Assembly (NCBI RefSeq): GCF_014287955.1
Contig: NZ_JACOPD010000004.1
Span: 186,001-250,000 of the forward strand
Source of the DNA: Lachnospira hominis (ex Liu et al. 2021)
GTDB taxonomy: Bacteria; Bacillota; Clostridia; Lachnospirales; Lachnospiraceae
Reading direction: 5' to 3'
Length of the DNA: 64,000 nt
The translations under genes and the position numbers were made by a program. The notes beneath the pieces are model-generated. The model was not told where the DNA came from. It saw only the letters and a program-made list of their open reading frames with translations, and made no database searches. The stretch's first letter is position 1; each line of letters begins with the position of its first letter. Positions 42,095 through 51,571 of the stretch are shown here, piece after piece.

Positions 42095-43329
42095 TGAGAA
42101 GAGTAGTAGTTACAGGACTTGGTGCAGTCACACCAATTGGACTTAATACAGATGATTTCTGGGATGCGATAAAGAAAAATACAGTTGGTATAGACACAAT
42201 AACTTCTTTTGATTCATCAGAATATAAAGCACATCTTGCAGCTGAAGTAAAAGGATTTAATGCAGCTGACTGTATGGATTTCAAGGCTTCAAGGAGAATG
42301 GAAAAGTTCAGCCAGTATGCAGTAGCAGCTGCATTTGAAGCTTTAAAGGATTCAGGACTTAATATTGAAAATGAAGATGCATATATGGCAGGTGTTTCAG
42401 TAGGTTCAGGAATTGGCAGTTTATCAGCAATGGAAAACAGCCACAAAAAACTTCTCGAAAAGGGACCTTCAAGAATCAACCCGCTTCTTGTTCCTATGAT
42501 GATAACTAATATGGCAGCAGGAAATGTATCAATACAGCTTGGGTTGAAAGGTAAAAGCATAAATGTTGTAACTGCTTGTGCAACAGGTACTAATTCAATA
42601 GGTGAGGCGTACAGAAGCATACAGCATGGGGAAGCCGATATTATGTTCGCAGGAGGTACAGAAAGTGCGGTTACACCTATTGGCATAGGCGGATTTGCAG
42701 CACTTACGGCATTGTCTGAATCAACAGACCCATTAAAAGCATCTCTTCCGTTTGACAAAAATAGAAATGGATTTGTTATGGGAGAGGGAGCCGGCGTAGT
42801 TGTTCTTGAAGAACTTGAGCATGCATTGAAGAGAAACGCACATATCTATGCAGAAGTAGCAGGATATGGATGTACATCTGATGCTTATCATATCACTTCG
42901 CCGATGGAAGACGGAAGTGCTGCTGCCCACGCAATGGAACTTGCAATGAAAGAGGCAGGGCTTGCACCGGAGGATATAGATTATATTAATGCACATGGAA
43001 CAGGCACACATCACAATGATTTATTTGAGACAAGAGCGATAAAATCAGCATTTAAGGAAGATGCAAAAAGAGTTCCGATAAGTTCAACAAAATCTATGAT
43101 AGGCCATCTTCTTGGTGCGGCAGGTGCAGTTGAGTTTATCACATGTGTAAAATCAATACAGGATGGGTATATACATCCGAATGTCGGACTGACTGAAACA
43201 GAAGAAGAGATGAACCTTAATTATGTCAGGGATAAAGGAATTAATTGCGATGTAAATGCAGTGATATCCAATTCACTCGGATTCGGAGGACATAATGCCT
43301 CAATACTTATAAAAAAATATATTGCTTAA
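42094..43329 (+). CDS. fabF: Beta-ketoacyl-ACP synthase II
   Basis: 411 residues. Nucleophilic Cys in 'NVVTACATGTNSIGEA' near 163, the two His in 'NAHGTGTHHND' near 303 and 'KSMIGHLLGAAGA' near 338, and the C-terminal 'NSLGFGGHNAS'. Elongates acyl-ACP with malonyl-ACP and sets membrane fluidity. Translationally coupled to fabG. Confidence 0.95.
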   Translation: MRRVVVTGLGAVTPIGLNTDDFWDAIKKNTVGIDTITSFDSSEYKAHLAAEVKGFNAADCMDFKASRRMEKFSQYAVAAAFEALKDSGLNIENEDAYMAGVSVGSGIGSLSAMENSHKKLLEKGPSRINPLLVPMMITNMAAGNVSIQLGLKGKSINVVTACATGTNSIGEAYRSIQHGEADIMFAGGTESAVTPIGIGGFAALTALSESTDPLKASLPFDKNRNGFVMGEGAGVVVLEELEHALKRNAHIYAEVAGYGCTSDAYHITSPMEDGSAAAHAMELAMKEAGLAPEDIDYINAHGTGTHHNDLFETRAIKSAFKEDAKRVPISSTKSMIGHLLGAAGAVEFITCVKSIQDGYIHPNVGLTETEEEMNLNYVRDKGINCDVNAVISNSLGFGGHNASILIKKYIA

Positions 43330-43344
43330 AGGAGGGCTTATATC

Positions 43345-43791
43345 ATGGAATTAGACAGTGTGCTTAAACTTATTAATGCCGTGTCGGATTCATCGCTTAC
43401 AAGCTTTACGCTCGATGACGGCAATACTAAACTATCTTTTGCGGCAGACAGGGCCGAGGTTATAAAGAATAATGAATTTTCAATTGTAAGAAATACAAAA
43501 GAAGAACAAAACAGTTCTTATGAACATCATGAGAATGATAATATTGCGGTAGACAGTACAAATGTAGTTTCATCACCGCTTGTAGGAATTTTTTACAGTG
43601 CCGCATCACCTGATGAAAAAGATTTTGTCAGTGTCGGTGATACAGTGAAAAAAGGGCAGGTTTTAGGAATTGTTGAGGCAATGAAGCTTATGAATGAAAT
43701 AGAAAGTGAGTATGACGGAGTTGTCAAAGAAATACTTGTAGATAATGAACAGATGGTTGAGTACGGTCAGCCGATGTTTGTTATTGAATAA
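43345..43791 (+). CDS. accB: Biotin carboxyl carrier protein of acetyl-CoA carboxylase
   Basis: 148 residues. C-terminal biotinyl domain with the target lysine in 'GIVEAMKLMNEIESE' near 114, preceded by 'SPLVGIFYSAASPDEKDFV' (thumb region). A polar linker joins it to a helical N-terminal section. AAAGGAGG upstream. Confidence 0.95.
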   Translation: MELDSVLKLINAVSDSSLTSFTLDDGNTKLSFAADRAEVIKNNEFSIVRNTKEEQNSSYEHHENDNIAVDSTNVVSSPLVGIFYSAASPDEKDFVSVGDTVKKGQVLGIVEAMKLMNEIESEYDGVVKEILVDNEQMVEYGQPMFVIE

Positions 43792-43836
43792 AATGTAATA
43801 GGCAGTCAGTTTATAAAAATATTTAAGGAGTCAGAA

Positions 43837-44262
43837 ATGTTACTTAATACAAAACAGATTATGGAAATCATTCCACATCGTCATCCTTTTCTGCTTGTCG
43901 ATACAATTGAAAGCATGATTCCGGGAAAAAGTGCTGTTGGATATAAATGCGTCACGTATGACGAGCCGTTTTTCAGCGGACATTTTCCTGATGAACCTGT
44001 AATGCCTGGAGTTTTACAGATTGAGGCATGTGCACAGGTAGGGGCAGTTGCGATACTTTCGCTTGAAGAAAACAGGGGAAAGACAGCATATTTTGGTGCA
44101 ATAAACAATGCAAGATTTAAAAGAAAGGTAGTTCCGGGAGACCGTCTTCGCATGGAATGTGAAATCATAAAACAGAAAGGACCTCTCGGTATAGGAAAGG
44201 CAGTTGCAACAGTTGATGGGGAAACAGCACTTACAGCTGAACTTACATTTATGATTCAATAA
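43837..44262 (+). CDS. fabZ: 3-hydroxyacyl-ACP dehydratase
   Basis: 141 residues, hot-dog fold. Catalytic His in '[11 protein letters not shown]' / '[20 protein letters not shown]' where the Glu also sits. Dehydrates beta-hydroxyacyl-ACP. No separate isomerase FabM is in the window, so how unsaturated chains are made is open. Confidence 0.95.
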   Translation: MLLNTKQIMEIIPHRHPFLLVDTIESMIPGKSAVGYKCVTYDEPFFSGHFPDEPVMPGVLQIEACAQVGAVAILSLEENRGKTAYFGAINNARFKRKVVPGDRLRMECEIIKQKGPLGIGKAVATVDGETALTAELTFMIQ

Positions 44263-44339
44263 GTGACGTGCAGAATTTCCGTAAAAGCCTGCAGCATTGT
44301 GTTGTTGTTTTACAGAATTTACAAAAATGGAGATATATT

Positions 44340-45689
44340 ATGTTTAGTAAGGTTTTAATTGCAAACAGAGGCGAAATTGCAGTAAGAATAATCCGTGCAT
44401 GCAGGGAAATGGGAATAAGAACAGTGGCAGTTTATTCTGAAGCAGATAAAGATGCACTGCATACACAGCTGGCGGATGAAAGTGTCTGCATAGGAAAGGC
44501 ACAGGCTCTTGACAGTTACCTTAACATGGAAAGGATACTCAGTGCGACAGTTGCTTCGGGAGCTGAGGCAATTCACCCCGGATTCGGATTTTTGTCTGAA
44601 AACAGTAAATTTGCAGAGCTTTGTGATAAATGTAATATAACATTTATCGGACCGTCAGCTGAAGTAATTGAAAAAACAGGTAATAAACAGGAAGCAAGAA
44701 ATACTATGATAAAAGCAGGTGTTCCGGTTATTCCGGGAACTAAAGAACCTGTAATGGATGCCGGAAGGGGAAAAGAGATTGCCGCTTCAATCGGGTATCC
44801 TGTTATGATAAAAGCTGCTCTAGGCGGTGGTGGCAAGGGCATGCGTGCTGTATATGATGAAAAAGATTTTGAAAAAGAGTTTAATAATGCACAACGTGAA
44901 GCCATAAATGGATTTGCCGATGGTACTATGTATATTGAGAAGTATATAGAGAATCCACGTCATATAGAATTTCAGATACTTGCTGATAATTATGGAAATG
45001 TAATTCATCTTGGGGAGAGGGATTGTTCGATACAGAGAAATCATCAGAAAATGGTTGAAGAATCACCATCTGCTGCCCTTGACGAAAAAACGAGGCAGCA
45101 AATGGGCGAGATGGCAGTAAAAGCAGCGAGAGCAGTAGGATATACTAATGCCGGAACTGTAGAATTTCTGCTTGATAAAAATAAAAATTTTTATTTTATG
45201 GAAGTAAATACGAGAATTCAGGTTGAGCACGGCGTCACAGAGATGATGACAGGCGTTGACCTTATAAAAGAACAGATAAAAATAGCATCCGGGGAGCATC
45301 TTGCAATAAAGCAGCAGGATGTAAAGCTTTCAGGTGCTGCAATAGAAATGAGGATTAATGCAGAAAATCCTTATAAAAAATTTGCTCCATGTCCGGGAAA
45401 AATCAGTGATTTGCATATTCCGGGAGGAAATGAAGTGCGGATTGATACGGCAGTGTATACAGGATATACAATTCCACCGTTTTACGACTCAATGATTATG
45501 AAAATTATAGTTCACGATAAAGATCGCAGACAGGCAATCAATAAAATGAAAAGCGTTCTGGGTGAAGTAGTTATAGATGGTATTACAACAAATCGTGATT
45601 TTCAATATGAAATCTGCAATAATAAGCGGTTTGAGACAGGTGATATAACAACTGACTTTATTGCACAGGAATTTCCTGACTTTATATAA
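44340..45689 (+). CDS. accC: Biotin carboxylase of acetyl-CoA carboxylase
   Basis: About 449 residues. 'KVLIANRGEIAVRIIRACRE' at the start, the ATP-grasp glycine-rich 'AALGGGGKGMRAV' near 160, 'RDCSIQRNHQKMVEESPS', and 'FMEVNTRIQVEHGVTEMMTG' near 285 with the catalytic Glu and Arg. The open frame begins 24 codons upstream; the ATG at 44340 has TGGAG before it and matches the family start. Confidence 0.95.
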   Translation: MFSKVLIANRGEIAVRIIRACREMGIRTVAVYSEADKDALHTQLADESVCIGKAQALDSYLNMERILSATVASGAEAIHPGFGFLSENSKFAELCDKCNITFIGPSAEVIEKTGNKQEARNTMIKAGVPVIPGTKEPVMDAGRGKEIAASIGYPVMIKAALGGGGKGMRAVYDEKDFEKEFNNAQREAINGFADGTMYIEKYIENPRHIEFQILADNYGNVIHLGERDCSIQRNHQKMVEESPSAALDEKTRQQMGEMAVKAARAVGYTNAGTVEFLLDKNKNFYFMEVNTRIQVEHGVTEMMTGVDLIKEQIKIASGEHLAIKQQDVKLSGAAIEMRINAENPYKKFAPCPGKISDLHIPGGNEVRIDTAVYTGYTIPPFYDSMIMKIIVHDKDRRQAINKMKSVLGEVVIDGITTNRDFQYEICNNKRFETGDITTDFIAQEFPDFI

Positions 45690-45761
45690 TATATATCAGT
45701 ATTATTTTATACCGGTATATTGTATACATGAATTTTGATGTTGTGAAAAGGAGAGAACATC

Positions 45762-47471
45762 ATGCATCTTAATTTTTTATTTAAAAAAGATAATGATAAT
45801 ATATCAAAAAAAGGAAAAGTTAATGTTCCGGACGGGCTGTTTACCAAATGTCCGAAATGCTCAAAGATGATACTTACAGATGAGCTTTTCCTTGATAATT
45901 GTGTGTGCCATTCATGCGGATATTACTTTAAAATAGATGCGAAAACAAGAATATCAATGGTTATAGACAAAGACACGTTTGAAGAATGGGACACAGGCAT
46001 AGAAGAAAAAAATCCGTGTGATTTTGAAGGATATATACAAAAAACGGCTGATTTAAAGTCTAAAACAGGGCTTGACGAAGCAATAGTTACAGGAAAAGGG
46101 AAAATAGACGGAAAAGATACAGTAATAGGGGTCTGCGACACACGTTTTCTTATGGGAAGCATGGGAAAAGTTGTAGGTGAGAAGCTTACAAGGGCATTTG
46201 AAAAGGCTACACAATTAAAACTTCCTGTTATTGTATTTACATGTTCAGGCGGTGCAAGGATGCAGGAGGGCATAATTTCTCTTATGCAGATGGCAAAGAC
46301 AAGTGCTGCAATAAAAAAACATGATGAGGCAGGACTTTTGTATACAGTGGTGCTTACTGACCCGACAACCGGCGGCGTTACGGCAAGCTTTGCAATGCTT
46401 GGAGATGTCATTCTTGCGGAACCGGGGGCTCTTATTGGGTTCGCAGGACCGCGTGTAATAAGACAGACAATAGGACAGGAACTTCCTAAGGGATTTCAGC
46501 GTGCGGAATTTCTTCTTGAACACGGAATTATTGACAATATTGTTGAAAGAAAAGATTTAAAGCATACACTGTCGCTTATAATAAAGCTTCACAGTAAATG
46601 CGACAATAAAATGGAAGATTATAAAAAATATCTCAGTGATAAGATGAATGAACTGAAATATAAATATGAATATGATGAAGATAAAAATAATTTGAATTCA
46701 TGGGAGAAAGTGCAGGCGGCAAGAAGCAGCATGCGTCCTACGGCTCTTGAATATATTGACAGGCTCACAAAGAATTTTTATGAACTTCACGGAGATAGAT
46801 TGTATGGAGATGATAAGTCTGTAATTGGGGGAATTGCAATGTTCGGCAAACAGCCCGTTACTGTTGTCGGACTCCAGAAAGGTATGGATACAAAGGATAA
46901 TATATACAGAAATTTTGGAATGCCACAACCGGAGGGGTATAGAAAATCACTGCGTCTGATTAAACAGGCGGAAAAATTCCACAGACCTGTAATATGTTTC
47001 GTTGATACACCGGGTGCATATCCGGGAATGGGAGCAGAAGAACGTGGACAGGGTCGTGCAATTGCTGATAATCTATTTGAAATGTCAGATATAAAAACGC
47101 CTGTACTTACAATTGTGACAGGCGAAGGCGGAAGCGGTGGTGCATTGGCACTGGCTGTTGCTGATGAAGTATGGATGATGGAAAATTCCATTTATTCAAT
47201 ACTATCGCCTGAAGGATTTGCAAGTATTCTTTATAAAGATGCAAAAATGGCAGAAAAAGCAAGCGAAGATATGAAAATCACAGCAAAAGACCTGTTTGAC
47301 ATGGGCGTGATAGAAAAGATAATTCCCGAATATGGAATCATGACAAGAGAAAAATTAGGTTTTATTGGATTATATATGAAAACCGCTATAGCGGATTTTC
47401 TTATAAAAATACAGAAAATGACGCCGGAGGAGCTTATTTGTAAAAGATATGACAGATTTAGGAAGTTTTAA
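45762..47471 (+). CDS. accDA: Fused acetyl-CoA carboxylase carboxyltransferase, beta + alpha
   Basis: 569 residues. Residues 1-285 are AccD: the four-Cys zinc site 'CPKCSK' and 'CVCHSCGYY', 'VFTCSGGARMQEG' and 'TDPTTGGVTASFAM'. Residues ~300-569 are AccA: 'RPTALEYIDRL', 'FVDTPGAYPGMGAEERGQ' and 'GEGGSGGALALAVADEV'. The two are separate genes in E. coli and streptococci; the fusion occurs in several clostridia. Last core gene of the operon; it overlaps the next flavoprotein gene by 23 bases. Confidence 0.93.
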   Translation: MHLNFLFKKDNDNISKKGKVNVPDGLFTKCPKCSKMILTDELFLDNCVCHSCGYYFKIDAKTRISMVIDKDTFEEWDTGIEEKNPCDFEGYIQKTADLKSKTGLDEAIVTGKGKIDGKDTVIGVCDTRFLMGSMGKVVGEKLTRAFEKATQLKLPVIVFTCSGGARMQEGIISLMQMAKTSAAIKKHDEAGLLYTVVLTDPTTGGVTASFAMLGDVILAEPGALIGFAGPRVIRQTIGQELPKGFQRAEFLLEHGIIDNIVERKDLKHTLSLIIKLHSKCDNKMEDYKKYLSDKMNELKYKYEYDEDKNNLNSWEKVQAARSSMRPTALEYIDRLTKNFYELHGDRLYGDDKSVIGGIAMFGKQPVTVVGLQKGMDTKDNIYRNFGMPQPEGYRKSLRLIKQAEKFHRPVICFVDTPGAYPGMGAEERGQGRAIADNLFEMSDIKTPVLTIVTGEGGSGGALALAVADEVWMMENSIYSILSPEGFASILYKDAKMAEKASEDMKITAKDLFDMGVIEKIIPEYGIMTREKLGFIGLYMKTAIADFLIKIQKMTPEELICKRYDRFRKF

Positions 47472-48552
47472 TAAACATATTTTACTAAAAGAAAAAAATA
47501 TTATTCCGCTTATGCAGGGCGGGATGGGCGTAGGAGTAAGTTTTTCGGGGCTTGCAGGAGCAGTTGCATCATGTAATGCCATAGGAATTATATCAACTGC
47601 ACAGGCCGGTTTTGCAGAACCTGATTTTGAGACAAATACGCTTCAAAGCTGCCTTAGGGCAATAGACAGACAGATAAAAAGAGCAAAAGAAATAGCACAG
47701 GGACGTGGACTTGTAGGTGTGAATGTGATGACTGCGTTAAGACATTACAAAGAGCATGTAGCACAGGCAGTAAGAAGCGGTGCGGACATTATTGTATGCG
47801 GAGCCGGGCTTCCGCTTGATTTGCCGGGAATTGTCCGTGACGAATGTGAAATGTCGGGTGTTAAAAAGCCTCTTATAGCACCTATTGTATCATCTCAGCG
47901 TGCGGCAAAGCTTATATTGAAGCACTGGAGTGCAAAATATAATGACAGTCCGGATATTGTGGTTGTCGAAGGCCCTCTTGCGGGAGGACATCTAGGTTAT
48001 ACAAAGGATGAAGCACAGAATCCCGCAGCAGTTGATTTTTATAAGATAATAAAAGATGTAGCGGAATGTGTAAAAGAATATAGTGAAAAATTTTCAAAAA
48101 AAATTCTTATAGCAGCAGGAGGCGGCATTTACACAAAAGAAGATGCACAGAAAGTATTAGAGAGCGGTGCGGATATGATTCAGGTTGCAAGCCGTTTTGT
48201 TGCCACATACGAGTGTGATGCTGCACCGGAATATAAAAATGCTTATATAAATGCCACTCAAAAAGATATCCAGATTATAAAAAGTCCGGTTGGCATGCCG
48301 GGCAGGGCGATAAGAAATAAATTTGTCCAAAGAATCGAAAAAGAAAATGTACCTGTAAAAAAATGTCTTTCGTGTCTTTCACACTGTAACCCATCGCAGA
48401 TACCATATTGCATAACCAATGCACTTATCAATGCGGTAAAAGGTGATGTGGATAACGGACTTATTTTCTGCGGAGGCAGAGTCGGAAGCATTGGCAGGCT
48501 TCAGACGGTAAAAGATGTAATTGAGGAACTTGGGATAAATGTATCACAGTAA
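47449..48552 (+). CDS. FabK-like / nitronate-monooxygenase-type flavoprotein
   Basis: 367 residues, a second FMN TIM-barrel enzyme at the end of the fab operon. 'LMQGGMGVGVSFSGLAGAVA', 'IIVCGAGLPLDLPG', 'VVVEGPLAGGHLGY', 'ILIAAGGGIYTKEDA' and 'GADMIQVASRFVA' mark the family. Unlike FabK it has a cysteine-rich C terminus, 'KKCLSCLSHCNPSQIPYC', able to hold a metal or disulfide. It overlaps accDA, so it is part of the unit; a second enoyl reductase, a nitronate oxidase and a lipid-modifying oxidoreductase are all possible. The ribosome site GGAGG is 15 bases from the ATG, longer than usual. Confidence 0.8.
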   Translation: MTDLGSFNKHILLKEKNIIPLMQGGMGVGVSFSGLAGAVASCNAIGIISTAQAGFAEPDFETNTLQSCLRAIDRQIKRAKEIAQGRGLVGVNVMTALRHYKEHVAQAVRSGADIIVCGAGLPLDLPGIVRDECEMSGVKKPLIAPIVSSQRAAKLILKHWSAKYNDSPDIVVVEGPLAGGHLGYTKDEAQNPAAVDFYKIIKDVAECVKEYSEKFSKKILIAAGGGIYTKEDAQKVLESGADMIQVASRFVATYECDAAPEYKNAYINATQKDIQIIKSPVGMPGRAIRNKFVQRIEKENVPVKKCLSCLSHCNPSQIPYCITNALINAVKGDVDNGLIFCGGRVGSIGRLQTVKDVIEELGINVSQ

Positions 48553-48643
48553 ATATGCGGGTTGATACATATGTCACCTGTTATAAATCTTCCTTTTTTT
48601 GTAATATTCTATTGTAAAAATTACAACAAAAGGAGGATTTTTT

Positions 48644-50521
48644 ATGTGTGCAAAAAACAAAAAATTAAAAAAATTTCTTTGCTTGTCTGCGGCGGCCATG
48701 CTGGCATTTTTAATGTGTGCAGCATGTCTGTTAGTTCCTGCAAAGGGAGAAAATGGTCCGTGTGATACGGGTGATCGGGCATTTGCTTATATTTCAGTCG
48801 AAAACGATGGAGATTCGAGCAATCCGCAGGGAGAATACAAGACTATCTATTCTGTCAACTCAAAAGATATTTCAACAGTGGAAGGAATATCTTACGACAG
48901 AGCTTCAAACACCCTTACAATCGAAAATTACAATAATACAAAAAACAGAATTGCAATGAATATGATGGGTGATGATTTCAAAATCAACATAAAAGGTGAA
49001 AATCATATCGGAGAACTTACTTCATACGGTGATGGCTGGGGAGGAAGCATAACGCTTACCGGAAACGGTACATTGTACATTAATGAAAACAAGTACTACG
49101 AAACAGGTATTTATATGAATGCCGAGAATACAAAATCAGTGATTACTGTCGGACCTGAATGTAGTGTATATGTATATTCGGGACAAAATGCCATCGTATC
49201 TTCATCAAATACTACAAGTGATATAATAAAAGCGGAAGGCAAAATTAGTACACAGCTTCAGACAGAAGTAACTCATCCTGTAAAAATGACAATGATATTT
49301 GCAGGTTATTTCAGCGATACATTAGAACCTTGGGAAGGTAATGTGTATACAAAGGAAGGCGACAGTGCAAAATATGACTGTATACAATCAACAAAATCTG
49401 ACGGAACAGTAACTTATTGTTATTATGAATTAAAGAAATACGACGGTTTCGACAAAGGCTATATAGGCGTTAAAAAAGAAGAGTTAAGCGAAAAGTCATC
49501 TGATTATAAGATGACAGACGAGATTGTAAAATGGTATAGTGCAGATTCTCTCAGCGGTTCTACTTCAACTCTCGTAAAAGATACAAAGACAGGCGAAGAA
49601 GCATATGCCGTAGTATCAAAATATGACAGTGCAACAGGAAATTCTAAGGGCTATCTTTGCAAGATAATCGCAAATTTCGGTATTGATGAATATAATCAGG
49701 AGACATGTCTTGTTGATATTGATAATCCTGTTGCTGATATTGCAAATCCTAACGAATATTATGTTAAGCTTCCTGACGGTTACGAGGCTGTCGGCGAGGA
49801 GATGACCAATATTTATAATGTGTCTGTAAAGAATGAAAAGGTAGAGTTTATCGGTTCATCTGCAGCTAAGGATGATAAAAATAACGATGTCAAAAAAGAT
49901 GAAGAAGTAATTGAAATTCCGTCAGATGACAAGACTGTCGAAGCGGACGATTTCAACGAGATAATCAACAAAAATCAGGATTCTGATGTAATTATCAATT
50001 CTAATAACGATATTTCGTTTAAGTTTGAAAAAGGTACTATGAATCAGATTGATGGTGTTGATAAATACGATTTTACAACAGAAGTTGTAAAGGAAGTTGA
50101 AAATGCCGGAAAGCTCCCTGCCGGGGTAACATCAGAAAACTTTATTCAGAAAATTGATTTCGCATATTCGGGACAGCTTCCTGCAAAGGCGGAAATCAAG
50201 ATACCTGTAGGAACACAGTATGCAGGTCGTACACTTTATTACAGCAGACTTTACGATGACGGCACAATCGAAAATATTATGTCGGCAGCAGTTGATGAAA
50301 ATGGTGTTATAACAGTTGAACAGGATCACTGTTCTGTATATCTTCTTACAACAACAAAGCTTACACAGACTCACGTGAGCGGTTCAGGTACGCAGGCAGC
50401 TGCACCTAATACGGGGGACAGTGCACCTTTAGCGTTTATGTTACTCGCAGTTGTTATCAGCAGCTTTGTATTAACTGTTATTGGCATTGTAAAGAAACAC
50501 AAAAATTCAGTTTTTTATTAA
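48644..50521 (+). CDS. Secreted, sortase-anchored surface protein of unknown function
   Basis: 625 residues. Signal peptide (KKLKKFLCL then a hydrophobic core, cut near residue 35). Residues ~70-200 have repeated short beta segments with Asn/Gly turns ('ASNTLTIENYNNTKNRIAM', 'GSITLTGNGTLYIN'), suggesting a beta-helix or carbohydrate-binding fold. An Asp/Lys-rich linker follows near 405-440, then a second beta domain. The end is 'APNTGDSAP', a membrane helix and 'KKHKNS', a sortase signal of the same NTGD kind as in the PL10-like protein. AAAGGAGGA upstream. Probably displayed on the wall; ligand not identifiable. Confidence 0.75.
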   Translation: MCAKNKKLKKFLCLSAAAMLAFLMCAACLLVPAKGENGPCDTGDRAFAYISVENDGDSSNPQGEYKTIYSVNSKDISTVEGISYDRASNTLTIENYNNTKNRIAMNMMGDDFKINIKGENHIGELTSYGDGWGGSITLTGNGTLYINENKYYETGIYMNAENTKSVITVGPECSVYVYSGQNAIVSSSNTTSDIIKAEGKISTQLQTEVTHPVKMTMIFAGYFSDTLEPWEGNVYTKEGDSAKYDCIQSTKSDGTVTYCYYELKKYDGFDKGYIGVKKEELSEKSSDYKMTDEIVKWYSADSLSGSTSTLVKDTKTGEEAYAVVSKYDSATGNSKGYLCKIIANFGIDEYNQETCLVDIDNPVADIANPNEYYVKLPDGYEAVGEEMTNIYNVSVKNEKVEFIGSSAAKDDKNNDVKKDEEVIEIPSDDKTVEADDFNEIINKNQDSDVIINSNNDISFKFEKGTMNQIDGVDKYDFTTEVVKEVENAGKLPAGVTSENFIQKIDFAYSGQLPAKAEIKIPVGTQYAGRTLYYSRLYDDGTIENIMSAAVDENGVITVEQDHCSVYLLTTTKLTQTHVSGSGTQAAAPNTGDSAPLAFMLLAVVISSFVLTVIGIVKKHKNSVFY

Positions 50522-50578
50522 AAACATTGTCTGATTCAGTTTTAGCATACAAAAATATATGATATACTCTGATTAAAG

Positions 50579-50628
50579 CGACAACAGTGTTAAAGTTCGT
50601 GTATGTACGGACTGTGCGGCTGTTGCCG
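50579..50628 (+). other. Structured leader before pflA
   Basis: CGACAACAG pairs with CTGTTGCCG (one mismatch) and encloses a second stem AGTTCGT/ACGGACT. It starts about 12 bases after a TATACT (50563-50568) and ends 30 before the pflA start, so it would form the message leader. No known riboswitch class is recognised. Confidence 0.4.
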
Positions 50629-50658
50629 ACTATGTAAAACTGAAAGGGACAATAATTA

Positions 50659-51432
50659 ATGGAAAATAAAGAGATAAAAGGTATCATTCATTCAATTGAA
50701 AGTTTTGGCTCCGTAGATGGACCGGGTGTGAGGTATATCGTATTTTTGCAGGGCTGCCGTATGCGTTGCAGATACTGCCACAATCCCGACACATGGGCTT
50801 TAAATGACAAGAACTCCTATGAGGAAACTCCGGCCGAGACATTAAAGAAGGCTATGAGATTCAAGGCTTATTGGAAGGAAACAGGCGGAATAACTGTGAG
50901 CGGCGGAGAGGCACTTTTACAGATTGATTATGTGACAGAGCTTTTCAGGCTTGCAAAAGAACAGGGAGTTCATACGACACTTGACACATCAGGTAATCCG
51001 TTTACAAGAGAAGAGCCGTTCTTTAGCAAATTTAACGAACTTTTGAAATATACAGATTTATTCCTTCTTGATATTAAGCATATTGATCCTGTTAAGCACA
51101 AGGATTTAACACAGTGGGATAACTCTAATATTCTTGATATGGCAAAATATCTTTCTGATAACGGCAAGAAGATGTGGATTAGAAATGTATTAGTTCCGGG
51201 TTATACTGATGGTGAAGAGGATTTACAGAAATTAAGCGACTTTATCTCTTCATTAAAGACAATTGACCGTGTTGAGGTACTTCCATATCATACACTTGGC
51301 GTATTTAAGTGGAAAGAATTAGGAATCAATTATACACTGGAAGGTGTCAGTCCACCTGATGGTGAGCTTATCAAAAAAGCAAACGATATTTTAAAAACAA
51401 GTGAATACAAGGGCTACCTTAACAGACAGTAA
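50659..51432 (+). CDS. pflA: Pyruvate formate-lyase activating enzyme (radical SAM)
   Basis: 257 residues. The radical-SAM cysteines are in 'CRMRCRYCHNPDTW' near residue 28, 'SGGEALLQ' binds SAM, and 'TLDTSGNP' and 'LLDIKHIDPVKH' are activase hallmarks. It places the glycyl radical on pyruvate formate-lyase. The lyase itself is not adjacent in this window, upstream or downstream, so pflA is encoded apart from its target here. Followed by a hairpin terminator. Confidence 0.93.
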   Translation: MENKEIKGIIHSIESFGSVDGPGVRYIVFLQGCRMRCRYCHNPDTWALNDKNSYEETPAETLKKAMRFKAYWKETGGITVSGGEALLQIDYVTELFRLAKEQGVHTTLDTSGNPFTREEPFFSKFNELLKYTDLFLLDIKHIDPVKHKDLTQWDNSNILDMAKYLSDNGKKMWIRNVLVPGYTDGEEDLQKLSDFISSLKTIDRVEVLPYHTLGVFKWKELGINYTLEGVSPPDGELIKKANDILKTSEYKGYLNRQ

Positions 51433-51452
51433 AATTATTAGCCCATTTTCAG

Positions 51453-51487
51453 CTTCCCGGTCATTTCATATGGCCGGGAAGTTGATT
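51453..51487 (+). terminator. Hairpin terminator after pflA
   Basis: CTTCCCGG and CCGGGAAG form an 8-bp GC-rich stem over a 13-base loop, followed by TTGATTT, a weak T tract. Confidence 0.65.
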
Positions 51488-51571
51488 TATATCGGTAAAA
51501 AATGTATAATATAAATATTATAACCTGATACAGAATTTTTTAACAATATATTGAGCAGGAGTGCAAAAGTT

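Noticed and set aside
41964..42758. 264-codon minus-strand frame
   Set aside because: Antisense to fabG/fabF, both unmistakable.
46787..47191. 134-codon minus-strand frame opposite accDA
   Set aside because: Shadow frame; the plus-strand carboxyltransferase motifs are intact.
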